Shown piece by piece: positions 15,311 to 23,307 of a stretch of 37,865 bases of DNA (positions are counted from its first letter, which is position 1; each line of letters starts with the position of its first letter). The position numbers were made by a program, and so were the translations under genes. Origin of the DNA: Helicobacteraceae bacterium. GTDB lineage: Bacteria; Campylobacterota; Campylobacteria; Campylobacterales; Helicobacteraceae. The stretch spans positions 1 to 37,865 of the forward strand of contig CAAGLK010000132.1 of NCBI GenBank assembly GCA_900770765.1, read 5' to 3'. The notes below the pieces were generated by a model that saw nothing but the letters and a program-made list of their open reading frames with translations, searched no databases and was not told the DNA's origin.

Positions 15311-16036
15311 TCACACCTTTCTTAAAAGGGATTCTAAGAAATCACCCTTTACTCCACTAAGCTCCCCTTCAAAAAACACTTTTTTATCCTTTAAAACAAC
15401 CACTCTATCCACCACGCCTTTTACAGATTCCATATCATGCGTAACCATTACAATACTAATTCCAAGCAAATCTCTAAGCTGTTTAATTAAAGCATCAAAG
15501 CTTCTAGCACTCATTGGGTCAAGCCCACTTGTAGGCTCATCTAAAAATAAAATTTTAGGACTAAGCGCTAATGCTCTAGCAAGCCCCACTCGCTTAACCA
15601 TCCCACCGCTTAACTCACTAGGATAAAGGGCGGCAACCTCGCTTTTTAGCCCCACTCTTACAAGCCACGCATAAGCTAAGGATTCTATATCATCTAAACT
15701 AAAATTTGTATATTCCTTAAGCGGCAATGAAATATTTTCTAATACACTAAGAGAGCTAAAAAGCGCGCCAAATTGAAACAACACGCCAATATTTAGCTTA
15801 ACTTCAAGCTCCTCTTTTAGCTTAAGATTCCAAATATCTCGCCCAAGAATCCTAACACTCCCACTCCTAGGCGATTTTAAAAAAATCATTGTATTTAAAA
15901 GCGTGCTTTTTCCGCTTCCACTTCCGCCTAAAAGCGCGAAAATTTCCCTCTCTTTAATATTAAAAGATATATTATCGTGGATTATTCTATTATTATACGC
16001 AGTTGTTAGATTTCTAATTTCTATAATATTTTTCAT
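15311..16036 (-). CDS. mlaF: MlaF-like ABC transporter ATPase
   Basis: A 241-residue ABC ATPase that powers the MlaE permease. Walker A is LLGGSGSGKSTLLN (about 34-47), the signature is ELSGGMVKRVGLARALAL, Walker B is ILFLDEPTSGLDP, and the switch His is in MVTHDMESV. The SGGMxKR signature is characteristic of the MCE-linked (Mla/Ttg2A) subfamily. The C. jejuni equivalent was named iamA. The gene begins directly after the mlaE TAG, with no gap. Confidence 0.95.
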   Translation of the reverse strand: MKNIIEIRNLTTAYNNRIIHDNISFNIKEREIFALLGGSGSGKSTLLNTMIFLKSPRSGSVRILGRDIWNLKLKEELEVKLNIGVLFQFGALFSSLSVLENISLPLKEYTNFSLDDIESLAYAWLVRVGLKSEVAALYPSELSGGMVKRVGLARALALSPKILFLDEPTSGLDPMSARSFDALIKQLRDLLGISIVMVTHDMESVKGVVDRVVVLKDKKVFFEGELSGVKGDFLESLLRKV

Positions 16037-17164
16037 CTAAATCCCAAGCTGTGTAAAAATTATAGAACACAACGCATCAAAGGCAATAACACAAAATATA
16101 GATTCCACCACGCTTTTTGTCGTATGCACTCCTATACTTCTTGTATCCTTTTTCGCACTAAATCCATGATAGCAGCCAATTAGCCCAATAATTAGTCCAA
16201 AAAATGGAGCCTTTAGGATTCCAACCCAAAAATGCCTCATCTCTACCATTTCTAAAAATCTCTCCACAAACTGCTCACTGCCAATGCCAAGCTGCATTTG
16301 TGCCACAAGCATACTTCCAATTAATCCAAAAATATCAGCGATAAATACGACTAAAGGCAACGCTAGACAAAGCGCCAAAAGACGCGGAATCACAAGGAAC
16401 GAAATAGGATTAAACCCCATTGTTTTCATAGCATCTATTTCTTGCGATGAATTCATCATGCCAATTTCAGCGCTAAACGCAGACGCACTCCGCCCAGCGA
16501 CAATAATCGCCACAATAATAGGCGACATTTCCCTAAGCGTAAGCATAGCACTCATCTCTACAATAAGCACACTAGCGCCAAACTGCCGCAGCTGCAAACT
16601 GCCTTGATATGCAATAACAATTCCTATTAAAAAACAAGCCAAAGAGACAATAGGAGTAGCCTTAATAATCGCTTCTTGTATTTGAAAAAATAAGGCTTTT
16701 AGCCTAAAATTTTGCGGATTTAAAATATTATTTATAAAATAATAAAAAATCTCACCTAAGAAATTTAGCCCAGCCACAAGCCTAGCGCTTATATTTTTTA
16801 TAATAATAAAAGTATCAATGTGTGCTTTTATAATATCTTGCGTTAAAGCCGTGCTTTTTAGCGGCTTTTGCTCTTTTAAAATGTTAAAAATCTCTTGTGC
16901 TTTTGCGTGTGATAAAAGTGCGCTCTCTTTAATCAAATGCTTAGATTCTAGCTTTTGTAGCCAATTTAGCAGAATCTCACCACCACAAAAATCTAAATCA
17001 AAGCTAGAATCCAAAGCTATAATTAAAGGCGTATTAGATTTATAAAGTTTTTCTAAGCCCTTAAGCACTTTTTTACTTAACACCCTATCCCACACGCCAC
17101 TAAGCAGCACTTTAATAGCATTTGCTTCCTTGTAGGATTCCACACTAGCTTTTGATTTAAGCAT
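16037..17164 (-). CDS. mlaE: MlaE-like permease with fused N-terminal STAS (MlaB-like) domain
   Basis: A 375-residue protein. Residues about 1-110 are soluble (VLLSGVWDRVL..., IIALDSSFDLDFCGGEILLNWL) and look like the STAS fold of MlaB, which in E. coli is a separate subunit. The rest is the MlaE/YrbE permease with about five or six membrane segments and the hallmark EIGMMNSSQEIDAMKTMGFNPISFLVIPR. It forms the membrane channel of the phospholipid ABC transporter with MlaF. The fusion is common in Campylobacterota (C. jejuni iamB). Its ATG overlaps the stop of the upstream thiol oxidoreductase gene (TAATG). Confidence 0.92.
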   Translation of the reverse strand: MLKSKASVESYKEANAIKVLLSGVWDRVLSKKVLKGLEKLYKSNTPLIIALDSSFDLDFCGGEILLNWLQKLESKHLIKESALLSHAKAQEIFNILKEQKPLKSTALTQDIIKAHIDTFIIIKNISARLVAGLNFLGEIFYYFINNILNPQNFRLKALFFQIQEAIIKATPIVSLACFLIGIVIAYQGSLQLRQFGASVLIVEMSAMLTLREMSPIIVAIIVAGRSASAFSAEIGMMNSSQEIDAMKTMGFNPISFLVIPRLLALCLALPLVVFIADIFGLIGSMLVAQMQLGIGSEQFVERFLEMVEMRHFWVGILKAPFFGLIIGLIGCYHGFSAKKDTRSIGVHTTKSVVESIFCVIAFDALCSIIFTQLGI

Positions 17165-17892
17165 TATTTTTCTTCAAATATAAAAGGCACTCCACGCACC
17201 AATCCACTATCAAAAATAACTTTTGTCGTGTTTTGCACTTGTTTAATATCTGTTTTTAACTGCGTTTTTGATAATTCTATATCTTTATAATATTTGCGTA
17301 AAATCTCTAGCTTTTCTTTTGTAGATTTTGCCTTTTTGCTTTCATTTAAGGCAAGTTGCGCTTTTATAAAAGCGGCTTTATCATGCACAGGAGCGAAAAT
17401 TAGCTTTAAATTTGCCTCTTTTAACTGCTTTTCTGCATTTTTTAACTCATCTCTGCAATAAGGGCAATCTGGGTCAGTTATTACAATTTTAGTCGGCAGA
17501 TTCTTACCTACTCCTTCTAAAAAAATAAAGTCATTTTCGCTAAAAGTTTTAAATAATTTATTTAAAGCTATAGAATCTTGTGCTTCTTTATCCTTGCTAG
17601 CCTTTGCGATAGAATCCGCAATTAGCTTAGAATCGTTTTTGCTTAAGTGCATAACGCTACTTAAGCCGATAAAGTATTTACCATCGCCGCTTACAATCAC
17701 GGGGAAAATATCACCACCTTGCGTTTTACCAATAACAAAATACAGCCCCCCTAAACTCTCAAGCTCTTTTTTAACTAGCACACTCACACTAACGCCGCTA
17801 GAATCTTTAATCGCCTTTGCAAAATTTGCTTGAAAATTATCCGCAAAACTCAAGCTAAAAACACAAACACACAAAAACACTATTTTTTTCAT
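17164..17892 (-). CDS. Periplasmic DsbC/DsbG-like thiol oxidoreductase
   Basis: A 242-residue protein with a signal peptide (about 1-17, SLSFA end), an N-terminal region that could serve for dimerisation, and a thioredoxin-like domain. ITDPDCPYCRDEL contains the CPYC active site (Cys143, Cys146), and RGVPFIF contains the cis-Pro loop. It is probably related to the H. pylori HP0231-type periplasmic Dsb proteins. It would oxidise or isomerise disulfides in exported proteins. It is the first gene of the operon continuing into mlaEFD. A TATAAA (17921-17926) lies upstream and AAGGA precedes the ATG. Confidence 0.88.
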   Translation of the reverse strand: MKKIVFLCVCVFSLSFADNFQANFAKAIKDSSGVSVSVLVKKELESLGGLYFVIGKTQGGDIFPVIVSGDGKYFIGLSSVMHLSKNDSKLIADSIAKASKDKEAQDSIALNKLFKTFSENDFIFLEGVGKNLPTKIVITDPDCPYCRDELKNAEKQLKEANLKLIFAPVHDKAAFIKAQLALNESKKAKSTKEKLEILRKYYKDIELSKTQLKTDIKQVQNTTKVIFDSGLVRGVPFIFEEK

Positions 17893-17920
17893 AAAAATCC
17901 TTTTTTAAAAATTGTTAAAT

Positions 17921-17926
17921 TTTATA
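17921..17926 (-). promoter_or_regulatory. Candidate -10 for the dsb-mla operon
   Basis: TATAAA on the minus strand within GTTATAAAATTT, 29 bases upstream of the thiol oxidoreductase ATG, in the spacer after nikO. Confidence 0.4.
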
Positions 17927-17962
17927 ACATTTACTACTAAAATGCAAACCGCCTTAAATCTT

Positions 17963-18610
17963 TTACCACTCAGCCAAACCGCCACTTTTCAAGCAATGCA
18001 CCTTCGCCCCTAGCACTTCTAGCTCCCCTTTATCGTGTGAAATAATTATTTGCGTAGCGGAATTTGCATCTAAAATAGATAGAATTTTATCTCTAGCACT
18101 TGGTGAAAGGGCGGCCGTTGGCTCATCTAATAAAAGCAATTTTGGCTTAGAAATTAACACACCAGCAAGACTTACAAGCCTTTTTTCCCCACCAGATAAA
18201 TTAAAGACGCTTTTATGCGCTAAATGCGGAATCCCAAATTTTTCTAAAATCGCTGCGGATTCCGCCTTTGCCATCTCTTTATCCACGCCTTGTGTTAAAA
18301 GGCTAAAGGCGACATCTTCAAGCGCACTAGGGCAAATAAAGCCATCATCGCTGTTTTGAAACAAAAAGCCGATATTCCGCCGAATCGCCTTAAAATCGCC
18401 CAAACTCGCCATTGTCCGCCCAAACACCGCTATTTCACCACATTCTGCCACCCTTAAGCCGCCGATAATCTCTAAAAGTGTGCTTTTACCCACGCCATTT
18501 TCGCCTAGGATTCCAACTCTCCCCCCAGATTCCACGCTTAAATTTACATTTGAAAAAATGCGATTCCGCCCAGCATTTGCCCCAATCTCGCTTAATCTTA
18601 AAACTTCCAT
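17963..18610 (-). CDS. nikO: ECF-type nickel transporter ATPase
   Basis: A 215-residue ABC ATPase of the CbiO/NikO family. Walker A is GILGENGVGKSTLLE, the Q loop is FLFQNSDDGFICPS, the signature is NLSGGEKRLVSLA, and Walker B is LLLLDEPTAAL. It energises the NikM/NikQ import complex. It is the last gene of the nik cluster, starting as TAATG with nikQ. It is somewhat shorter than typical CbiO (about 270), lacking the usual C-terminal extension. Nickel rather than cobalt is inferred from the nikK and nikL companions. Confidence 0.9.
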   Translation of the reverse strand: MEVLRLSEIGANAGRNRIFSNVNLSVESGGRVGILGENGVGKSTLLEIIGGLRVAECGEIAVFGRTMASLGDFKAIRRNIGFLFQNSDDGFICPSALEDVAFSLLTQGVDKEMAKAESAAILEKFGIPHLAHKSVFNLSGGEKRLVSLAGVLISKPKLLLLDEPTAALSPSARDKILSILDANSATQIIISHDKGELEVLGAKVHCLKSGGLAEW

Positions 18611-19257
18611 TAAACTAAAATTCCGACTCTAAAAAATGCTAAAAAAGTGCAAACTATAAGCAGAATCTCAAACGCCCCAAGCCTCTCAAAATTATTAAAA
18701 GAATAAAAAATTCCATTAAATCCTCTCGCAATTAGTGCTTTTTGCAAATTTTGAGAGCGATTAATGGCTAAAATAAATAAGATTCCAACTAAATTCGCAT
18801 AAGTTTTATATGTAAAAATTGAAGTGCGTCCCACAAATCCGCGCACTATTAAGGCAATTTTAAGCCGCTTTAAATCAAGTTTTAGCAAATAAATAAATTT
18901 AAGCGCAAAAAACACCAAATAGCTAAACTTACTCCCAAGCCTTAAAGCATAGATTCCACTTGCGATTTGTGCGTAAGTCGTGTTAAAAAACAGCAAAATC
19001 GCGGTGCATAAAATTAAGTTAGAGCGGATAAAAATTAGAGTCGCCAACTCGTAATTTTTAGCTAAAAGGACGCTTAAAATCACAAAAAATACAAAAATGT
19101 TTAAAACTAAAACTCGCTTAAAAGCGGCAATTAGGATTCTAGCTTTATAAAACAAAAGCAGCAAAAGCGGTGCAAAATAGCTTAAAAACACCTCGCTACT
19201 TAAGGCTACAAGGAAGCTAAAGGCACATAGACAAAGAATCCTAAGGGCAATTTTCAT
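18610..19257 (-). CDS. nikQ: ECF-type nickel transporter T component
   Basis: A 215-residue membrane protein of the CbiQ/EcfT family with about five hydrophobic segments. It couples the ATPase to the substrate component. The two coupling motifs are visible: ALIVRGFVG (about 135-143) and ALIARGFNG (about 176-184), matching the family AxxxRGxxG. It overlaps nikL by four bases (ATGA) and nikO by one (TAATG). Confidence 0.88.
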   Translation of the reverse strand: MKIALRILCLCAFSFLVALSSEVFLSYFAPLLLLLFYKARILIAAFKRVLVLNIFVFFVILSVLLAKNYELATLIFIRSNLILCTAILLFFNTTYAQIASGIYALRLGSKFSYLVFFALKFIYLLKLDLKRLKIALIVRGFVGRTSIFTYKTYANLVGILFILAINRSQNLQKALIARGFNGIFYSFNNFERLGAFEILLIVCTFLAFFRVGILV

Positions 19258-19709
19258 TTTCTCTTAATTACATAAAGACTTAAGAAAATCACAGCAATTA
19301 GTAAGAATCCTAAGGCAAATTTAAGCGTAGAATTCTCGGCTTCTAGTTTAGATTCCGCTTGTGATTCCACATTTTTAGCGGATTCCGCCTCTCCGCTCTC
19401 CGCCATCTGCCCTCCGCCCTCCGTTTCATATAAAACTCTGCCCTTATGCCCTAAACTTGCATCTACTACAATATCAAACTTCGCCACTTCTGGCAGTTTT
19501 AAAGCCGCCTCACCCTTGTCATTTGTGCGACCACTCCTTAAAATCTCATTATCTAACATAAGCAAAACTTCGCAATTTTTACAAGGCGACTTTGCAGAAA
19601 AATAGCTTTTTATTTGCAAATTATCCCCATCATCAGTGGCAAAAATCTTTAGCCCATGTGAAAACGCAAGGCTTACAAAAATAAAGTTTAAAATTAAGAT
19701 TCTAAGCAT
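19254..19709 (-). CDS. nikL: NikL-like accessory protein of nickel ECF transporter
   Basis: A 151-residue protein with a signal peptide ending FSHG, a periplasmic beta-rich domain (GLKIFATDDGDNLQIKSYF..., with CKNC at about 47-50) and one C-terminal TM segment (about 129-147) followed by KRK. A Gln/Glu/Ser-rich linker joins the domain to the TM. Position and architecture fit NikL, which with NikM supports Ni uptake; CbiN is the alternative. I chose the ATG at 19709, which forms TAATG with nikM and has GGAG upstream, not the longer frame inside nikM. Confidence 0.78.
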   Translation of the reverse strand: MLRILILNFIFVSLAFSHGLKIFATDDGDNLQIKSYFSAKSPCKNCEVLLMLDNEILRSGRTNDKGEAALKLPEVAKFDIVVDASLGHKGRVLYETEGGGQMAESGEAESAKNVESQAESKLEAENSTLKFALGFLLIAVIFLSLYVIKRK

Positions 19710-20344
19710 TATAAGTCTCCTAGTAATTCTGGCGTTGTTTTTTTGATAAATAAAATCGCAAATAGGCAAAGAAGCCCCTCTAATAGCATTAAAGGCAAGT
19801 TTGCTAAAAAGCTAAGATAGGCTATACTAAAAAACTCCTCTCCATTTAGCATTAAAAACACGCTAAGTAGAATCGCAGAGACAAAAATGGGCATAAATCC
19901 TATGCAAAATAAATAAATATTTTTTATAATTGCCTTATAGGATTCCACATTTTCGCCTTCTGCTATCCGCCCTCTGCTATCCGCTAGTCGCAAAAACACC
20001 CTCCCAAGCAGTGCTGGAGCGGCGATTAAAACCACATTTACACCAAGAGTGCTTAAGCCACCATAGCTAAACAAAAGCCCTTGAAGCAAAAGTCCCACAA
20101 AAATAGCCAAAATCGCATTAACGCCTAAAAACGCCCCAATTAAGCCGCTTAAAATTAGATGAATTGAAGTAGGCCCAAGCGGAATGTGGATAAAGCTAGC
20201 CACAAAAAATATCGCGCTAAATACCGCAACCTTTGCAATATCCTTAAAATCTAAGCGATAGATTAAATAACCAACCGCACAAGCCGCCACAACACCGCAA
20301 GGCACTAAAATTTCAGGCTTTAAAACACCTTCTGCTATGTGCAT
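19709..20344 (-). CDS. nikM: ECF-type nickel transporter substrate component
   Basis: A 211-residue membrane protein of the CbiM/NikM family. The MHIAEG start is invariant in the family, and the N-terminal amine with His2 binds the metal ion. HIPLGPTSIHLILSGLIGAFLG carries the further metal-binding His block. About six TM segments are present. An ADSRGRIAEGENVES insertion in the middle forms a short hydrophilic loop. It is translationally coupled to nikK and nikL (TAATG at both ends). Confidence 0.93.
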   Translation of the reverse strand: MHIAEGVLKPEILVPCGVVAACAVGYLIYRLDFKDIAKVAVFSAIFFVASFIHIPLGPTSIHLILSGLIGAFLGVNAILAIFVGLLLQGLLFSYGGLSTLGVNVVLIAAPALLGRVFLRLADSRGRIAEGENVESYKAIIKNIYLFCIGFMPIFVSAILLSVFLMLNGEEFFSIAYLSFLANLPLMLLEGLLCLFAILFIKKTTPELLGDL

Positions 20345-21096
20345 TATTTATACTCTTTTGTCTCTACCCACAGCACGCCGCCAAGCTCTACTTCGTAGCT
20401 TTTGCCATCTTTTGTGATTTTCTCATCATCTAAAATTAACGCAGAAAAGCCCCACCAGCCAGCAAGTGGCATTACAAAGCTAAATTCGCCCTTTTCATTT
20501 GTCCTAACTTCTTGCGTGATAAAGTCTTCATTTGGTGCCTTTAGCCCAGCCTTATTATAGTATTCCACTTCTACAATTGTATTTTTTGCAGGCTTTCCTT
20601 TATATAGCACCACACCGCTAAAAAGATTCCCTTTATACAAGCCATAAGGGCGTGTGAGTGGGATAATCTCCGCCTTTAGCCCAAGTGGCTCACTCCAGCC
20701 CTCACCATAGCCATAGGCGTTAATAATCGTCTTTGTAATGTGCTTGATATAAATCTCTTCGCTAGGCTCAAAATAAGGCTTAGGAATCATAAAGATTTGA
20801 TAAATTCCAGGCTCTTTAAAGCTATAATTTGCACTAAAATAGCTTAGATTATTTTGCTTTTTAGATTCTAGCTTTAAGGTCTGCTTCTTGCCATTTACAT
20901 AGATTCCAGCTTCCTCTATTTCTAAATTCATAGGAGTTTGCATAAATGGATGTGTGAATTCAAACTTAATATTTTGTTTAGAATCCTTTTTGCTCTCCAC
21001 AATAGAATCCTGCGGCAACACAACGCCAAAATGTGCAAAAGCCATTGAACTAGCCAAACCTAACGCCAAAACCGATTTAAAAAGTAAAGATTTCAT
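20344..21096 (-). CDS. nikK: NikK-like periplasmic DUF4198 protein
   Basis: A 250-residue exported protein with a signal peptide (about 1-21, SSMAFA|HFG, leaving His at the mature N-terminus). It has DUF4198-like beta domains with blocks HFGVVLPQDSIV, FTHPFMQTPMNL and NEKGEFSFVMPLAGWWGFSAL. NikK proteins precede NikMLQO in Ni-type ECF clusters and may help capture nickel in the periplasm. Nickel would serve urease or hydrogenase, neither of which is in the window. GGAGAAAG precedes the ATG. The spacer to gmhB is only 39 bases, with no obvious NikR site or riboswitch. Confidence 0.8.
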   Translation of the reverse strand: MKSLLFKSVLALGLASSMAFAHFGVVLPQDSIVESKKDSKQNIKFEFTHPFMQTPMNLEIEEAGIYVNGKKQTLKLESKKQNNLSYFSANYSFKEPGIYQIFMIPKPYFEPSEEIYIKHITKTIINAYGYGEGWSEPLGLKAEIIPLTRPYGLYKGNLFSGVVLYKGKPAKNTIVEVEYYNKAGLKAPNEDFITQEVRTNEKGEFSFVMPLAGWWGFSALILDDEKITKDGKSYEVELGGVLWVETKEYK

Positions 21097-21135
21097 TAAC
21101 TTTCTCCTTAGAAATAAATGCGTGATTTTATAGCA

Positions 21136-21699
21136 TTAAGCCTTAAATATTTCTACCACTTCTTTTAAATTTCTAGCAAAGTGTGTGGCGTTTTTGCTTA
21201 AACCATCACCTATAAAAATGCGAGTTTTTATGCCAGCTTTTAATCCAGCCTCCATATCGCTATCTCTATCACCTATAATATAGGAGTCAAACTCATTAAT
21301 ATTTAACTTAAAATCGCTTAAGGCAGATTCTAGCATTTTTGTCCCCGGCTTCCTACACGCACAATTTTCCTCTGGCTTATGAGGGCAGAAATAGATTCCA
21401 TCAAAGCCGATATTTTGCGGCATAAAGCCGCCTTGCCTTAGCGGAATCATCAAAGTAGATTTAATGCAATCTTGCATAAACCCACTTAGAATCTCAAAGT
21501 CTTTTTGCGTATAAAATCCGCGATTAATCCCAGATTGATTTGTTACTAAAAAACACAAAGAATCCTGGCTTTTTAAATACAAAAATAACTCCATAAAATA
21601 AGGAGCAAAATAAAAGGTTTCAATCCTATATCCATAAGGAGCATCTTCTAAATTCACCACGCCATCGCGGTCAAAAAACACTAATTTACGCTTTTTCAT
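21136..21699 (-). CDS. gmhB: D-glycero-beta-D-manno-heptose-1,7-bisphosphate 7-phosphatase
   Basis: A 187-residue HAD-family phosphatase that makes the heptose-1-phosphate used for ADP-heptose and the lipopolysaccharide core. The motif I nucleophile is in VFFDRDGVVN (Asp9/Asp11), motif II in LVTNQSGI, the zinc-binding loop in CPHKPEENCACRKP, and motif IV in IGDRDSDMEAGLKAG. AAGGGGAG precedes the ATG. It overlaps the upstream yhhQ by 14 bases. Its placement before the nickel genes appears to be operon packing rather than shared function. Confidence 0.94.
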   Translation of the reverse strand: MKKRKLVFFDRDGVVNLEDAPYGYRIETFYFAPYFMELFLYLKSQDSLCFLVTNQSGINRGFYTQKDFEILSGFMQDCIKSTLMIPLRQGGFMPQNIGFDGIYFCPHKPEENCACRKPGTKMLESALSDFKLNINEFDSYIIGDRDSDMEAGLKAGIKTRIFIGDGLSKNATHFARNLKEVVEIFKA

Positions 21700-22240
21700 A
21701 ACTCCCCTTTAAAAATCTCTCAAATTTAAAAGCAAAAATATAAAAAAATGGCGTATTTGTAAAAGCAAAAATAAATTTCATCAAATAATCACCCAATGCT
21801 AAAAGCAAAACATTTTGCCACGGAAGAATAAAGGCAAAGGCAATGCTAAAAAACAATAAAGTATCCACAAACTGCGAAAACGCCGTGCTTCCAGCACTTC
21901 TTAGCCACCAGATTCTAGGGAATTTTGACTTTAGGAAATAAAAGGCATAGACATCTATTTGTTGTGCTATAAAAAATGCACAAATGCTAGCAAGGGCGAT
22001 TTGAAACTCTGCTAAAAACATAGAAGGGATAAAAGCACATAAAATCCCGATTCTTACGACCTTTAGCACCTCTTTTTTACTATATTTCTCAGCTAAAATA
22101 TCGCTTAATAAAAAGGTAAATGGGTAAGTTAGCGCCCCAAAAGTTAGAAAGCTATTAATAGGATATTGCACTAAAATATTAGAAGCAATAATTAAGAAGC
22201 TAAATAAAATAATAGAAAAAATCATCACACTTTTTGCCAT
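21686..22240 (-). CDS. yhhQ: Queuosine-precursor transporter, YhhQ/VUT family
   Basis: A 184-residue integral membrane protein with about five or six TM segments. FLTFGALTYPFTFLLSDILAEKY is the hallmark N-terminal block of the YhhQ (DUF165/VUT) family, which imports 7-cyano-7-deazaguanine-type queuosine precursors. STAFSQFVDTLLFFSIAF is the second family block. AGAGGA precedes the ATG and a TATAAT lies upstream. It is the first gene of the yhhQ-gmhB-nik string. Confidence 0.9.
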   Translation of the reverse strand: MAKSVMIFSIILFSFLIIASNILVQYPINSFLTFGALTYPFTFLLSDILAEKYSKKEVLKVVRIGILCAFIPSMFLAEFQIALASICAFFIAQQIDVYAFYFLKSKFPRIWWLRSAGSTAFSQFVDTLLFFSIAFAFILPWQNVLLLALGDYLMKFIFAFTNTPFFYIFAFKFERFLKGSYEKA

Positions 22241-22265
22241 AGAATCCTCTTTTAAAAAATTGCGG

Positions 22266-22271
22266 ATTATA
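22266..22271 (-). promoter_or_regulatory. -10 element for the yhhQ-gmhB-nik operon
   Basis: TATAAT on the minus strand followed by CCGC, 26 bases upstream of the yhhQ ATG. Confidence 0.5.
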
Positions 22272-22312
22272 GTTTTTTTGCCTTTAAGATTCTATGAAAA
22301 AGCCGATTTTGT

Positions 22313-22318
22313 TATAAT
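22313..22318 (+). promoter_or_regulatory. -10 element for the EF-hand gene
   Basis: TATAAT on the plus strand within TTGTTATAATAG, 35 bases upstream of the ATG. An AAGGAG ribosome-binding site follows at 22343-22348. Confidence 0.55.
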
Positions 22319-22353
22319 AGAATCCCATTTAATTTTAACGGCAAGGAGTAAAA

Positions 22354-23307
22354 ATGACCACAATAAACAACGCCGATAAAACACTTTTTAGCAAAATATA
22401 TTTAGTATCAAATAATAGAGATTTACAAAGCCTAAAAGATGAAGAAAAAGACGAAAATAAAGCGACAATAAAAGCTCAAGCTCTAGCGAAAATCACGCAA
22501 GATACTTCAAATTATCAAGCTGTGATTTTTAATAATGGCGAAGACAAAATTAAAGTTTTATTATCAAAAGATAATCTAGCAAAGCTACAAGAGAATTTTG
22601 ATAAAAATAACTTTTATTCCCGCCAAGATAGGGCGATTCGCCTAAGTGGCAAAGCAGAATCCTATGTAAGCGGCTGGTATAGCGAAATAGCGCAAAATAT
22701 GGGCTTTAACAAAGCAGATATAAACAAAGATGGCAAAATAAGCCAAAATGAAGCCGCCGCCTTAAAAGATAGTTACACATTTGATATGAGTAAAAATAAC
22801 ACAACTTATGGCGATGATATTTTTATCTACAATGTGCAAAGCTATGCAGAAAATAAGGACTCCAGCACGAAAACTATGGATTCCATTTTAAACGACCTAA
22901 TCAAAGCCGATAAAGATTTAAGCGGTAAGGTAACCTTGCAAGAACACATAGAAAGCACAAAGGGAAATTTAGCAAATGCACTAAAAAGCATTTTAAAATC
23001 GCAAGAAAATCCATTTGAATATTTAACGCAAGAAATAAAGCTAAAAAGCAAAGAAAAAGTGGAAGAAGAAGTTTCAAAAGAAGAAGCCGCCGCATTATTA
23101 GCCAAAATTAAGCAAAGTGGCGACTTAAGCACACTTTCACCAAAAGAGCAAGAAGCAGTGCGGCAATATTTTGCAAATGAAGTTAGCAAAATTAAGCAAG
23201 AAAATAGCGATGCAGATATAATTAATAGAAAAATAGACGCAATGCTTAGCGATTTTGCAAATGAAATCTTAAGCGATGATTCAAAGATTTTTGAAACAAA
23301 GGCTTAA
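22354..23307 (+). CDS. EF-hand calcium-binding-like cytoplasmic protein of unknown function
   Basis: A 317-residue, highly charged protein without a signal peptide or membrane segment; I do not recognise a family. Two canonical 12-residue EF-hand loops are visible. Residues 122-133 have Asp122, Asn124, Asp126, Gly127 and Glu133. Residues 186-197 have Asp186, Asp188, Ser190, Gly191 and Glu197. Spacing of about 64 residues with a loop-rich middle is wider than in a tight EF pair. The C-terminal half is Lys/Glu-rich and predicted helical, probably coiled coil. It is a single-gene plus unit with a clear promoter and strong ribosome-binding site. It overlaps midA tail-to-tail by three bases. Confidence 0.85.
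   Translation: MTTINNADKTLFSKIYLVSNNRDLQSLKDEEKDENKATIKAQALAKITQDTSNYQAVIFNNGEDKIKVLLSKDNLAKLQENFDKNNFYSRQDRAIRLSGKAESYVSGWYSEIAQNMGFNKADINKDGKISQNEAAALKDSYTFDMSKNNTTYGDDIFIYNVQSYAENKDSSTKTMDSILNDLIKADKDLSGKVTLQEHIESTKGNLANALKSILKSQENPFEYLTQEIKLKSKEKVEEEVSKEEAAALLAKIKQSGDLSTLSPKEQEAVRQYFANEVSKIKQENSDADIINRKIDAMLSDFANEILSDDSKIFETKA

Noticed and set aside
17963..20344. Cobalt (CbiMNQO) rather than nickel importer
   Set aside because: The NikK/NikL-type companions and gene order K-M-L-Q-O favour nickel, and no cobalamin genes are nearby; it is kept only as an alternative.
21097..21135. Nickel/cobalt riboswitch or NikR operator ahead of nikK
   Set aside because: The spacer is only 39 bases, with no clear palindrome and no room for a riboswitch fold.
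22842..23189. A 115-codon minus-strand frame inside the EF-hand gene
   Set aside because: It is a Ser/Phe/Leu-rich shadow of the Glu/Lys-rich coding strand, with no promoter or family match.
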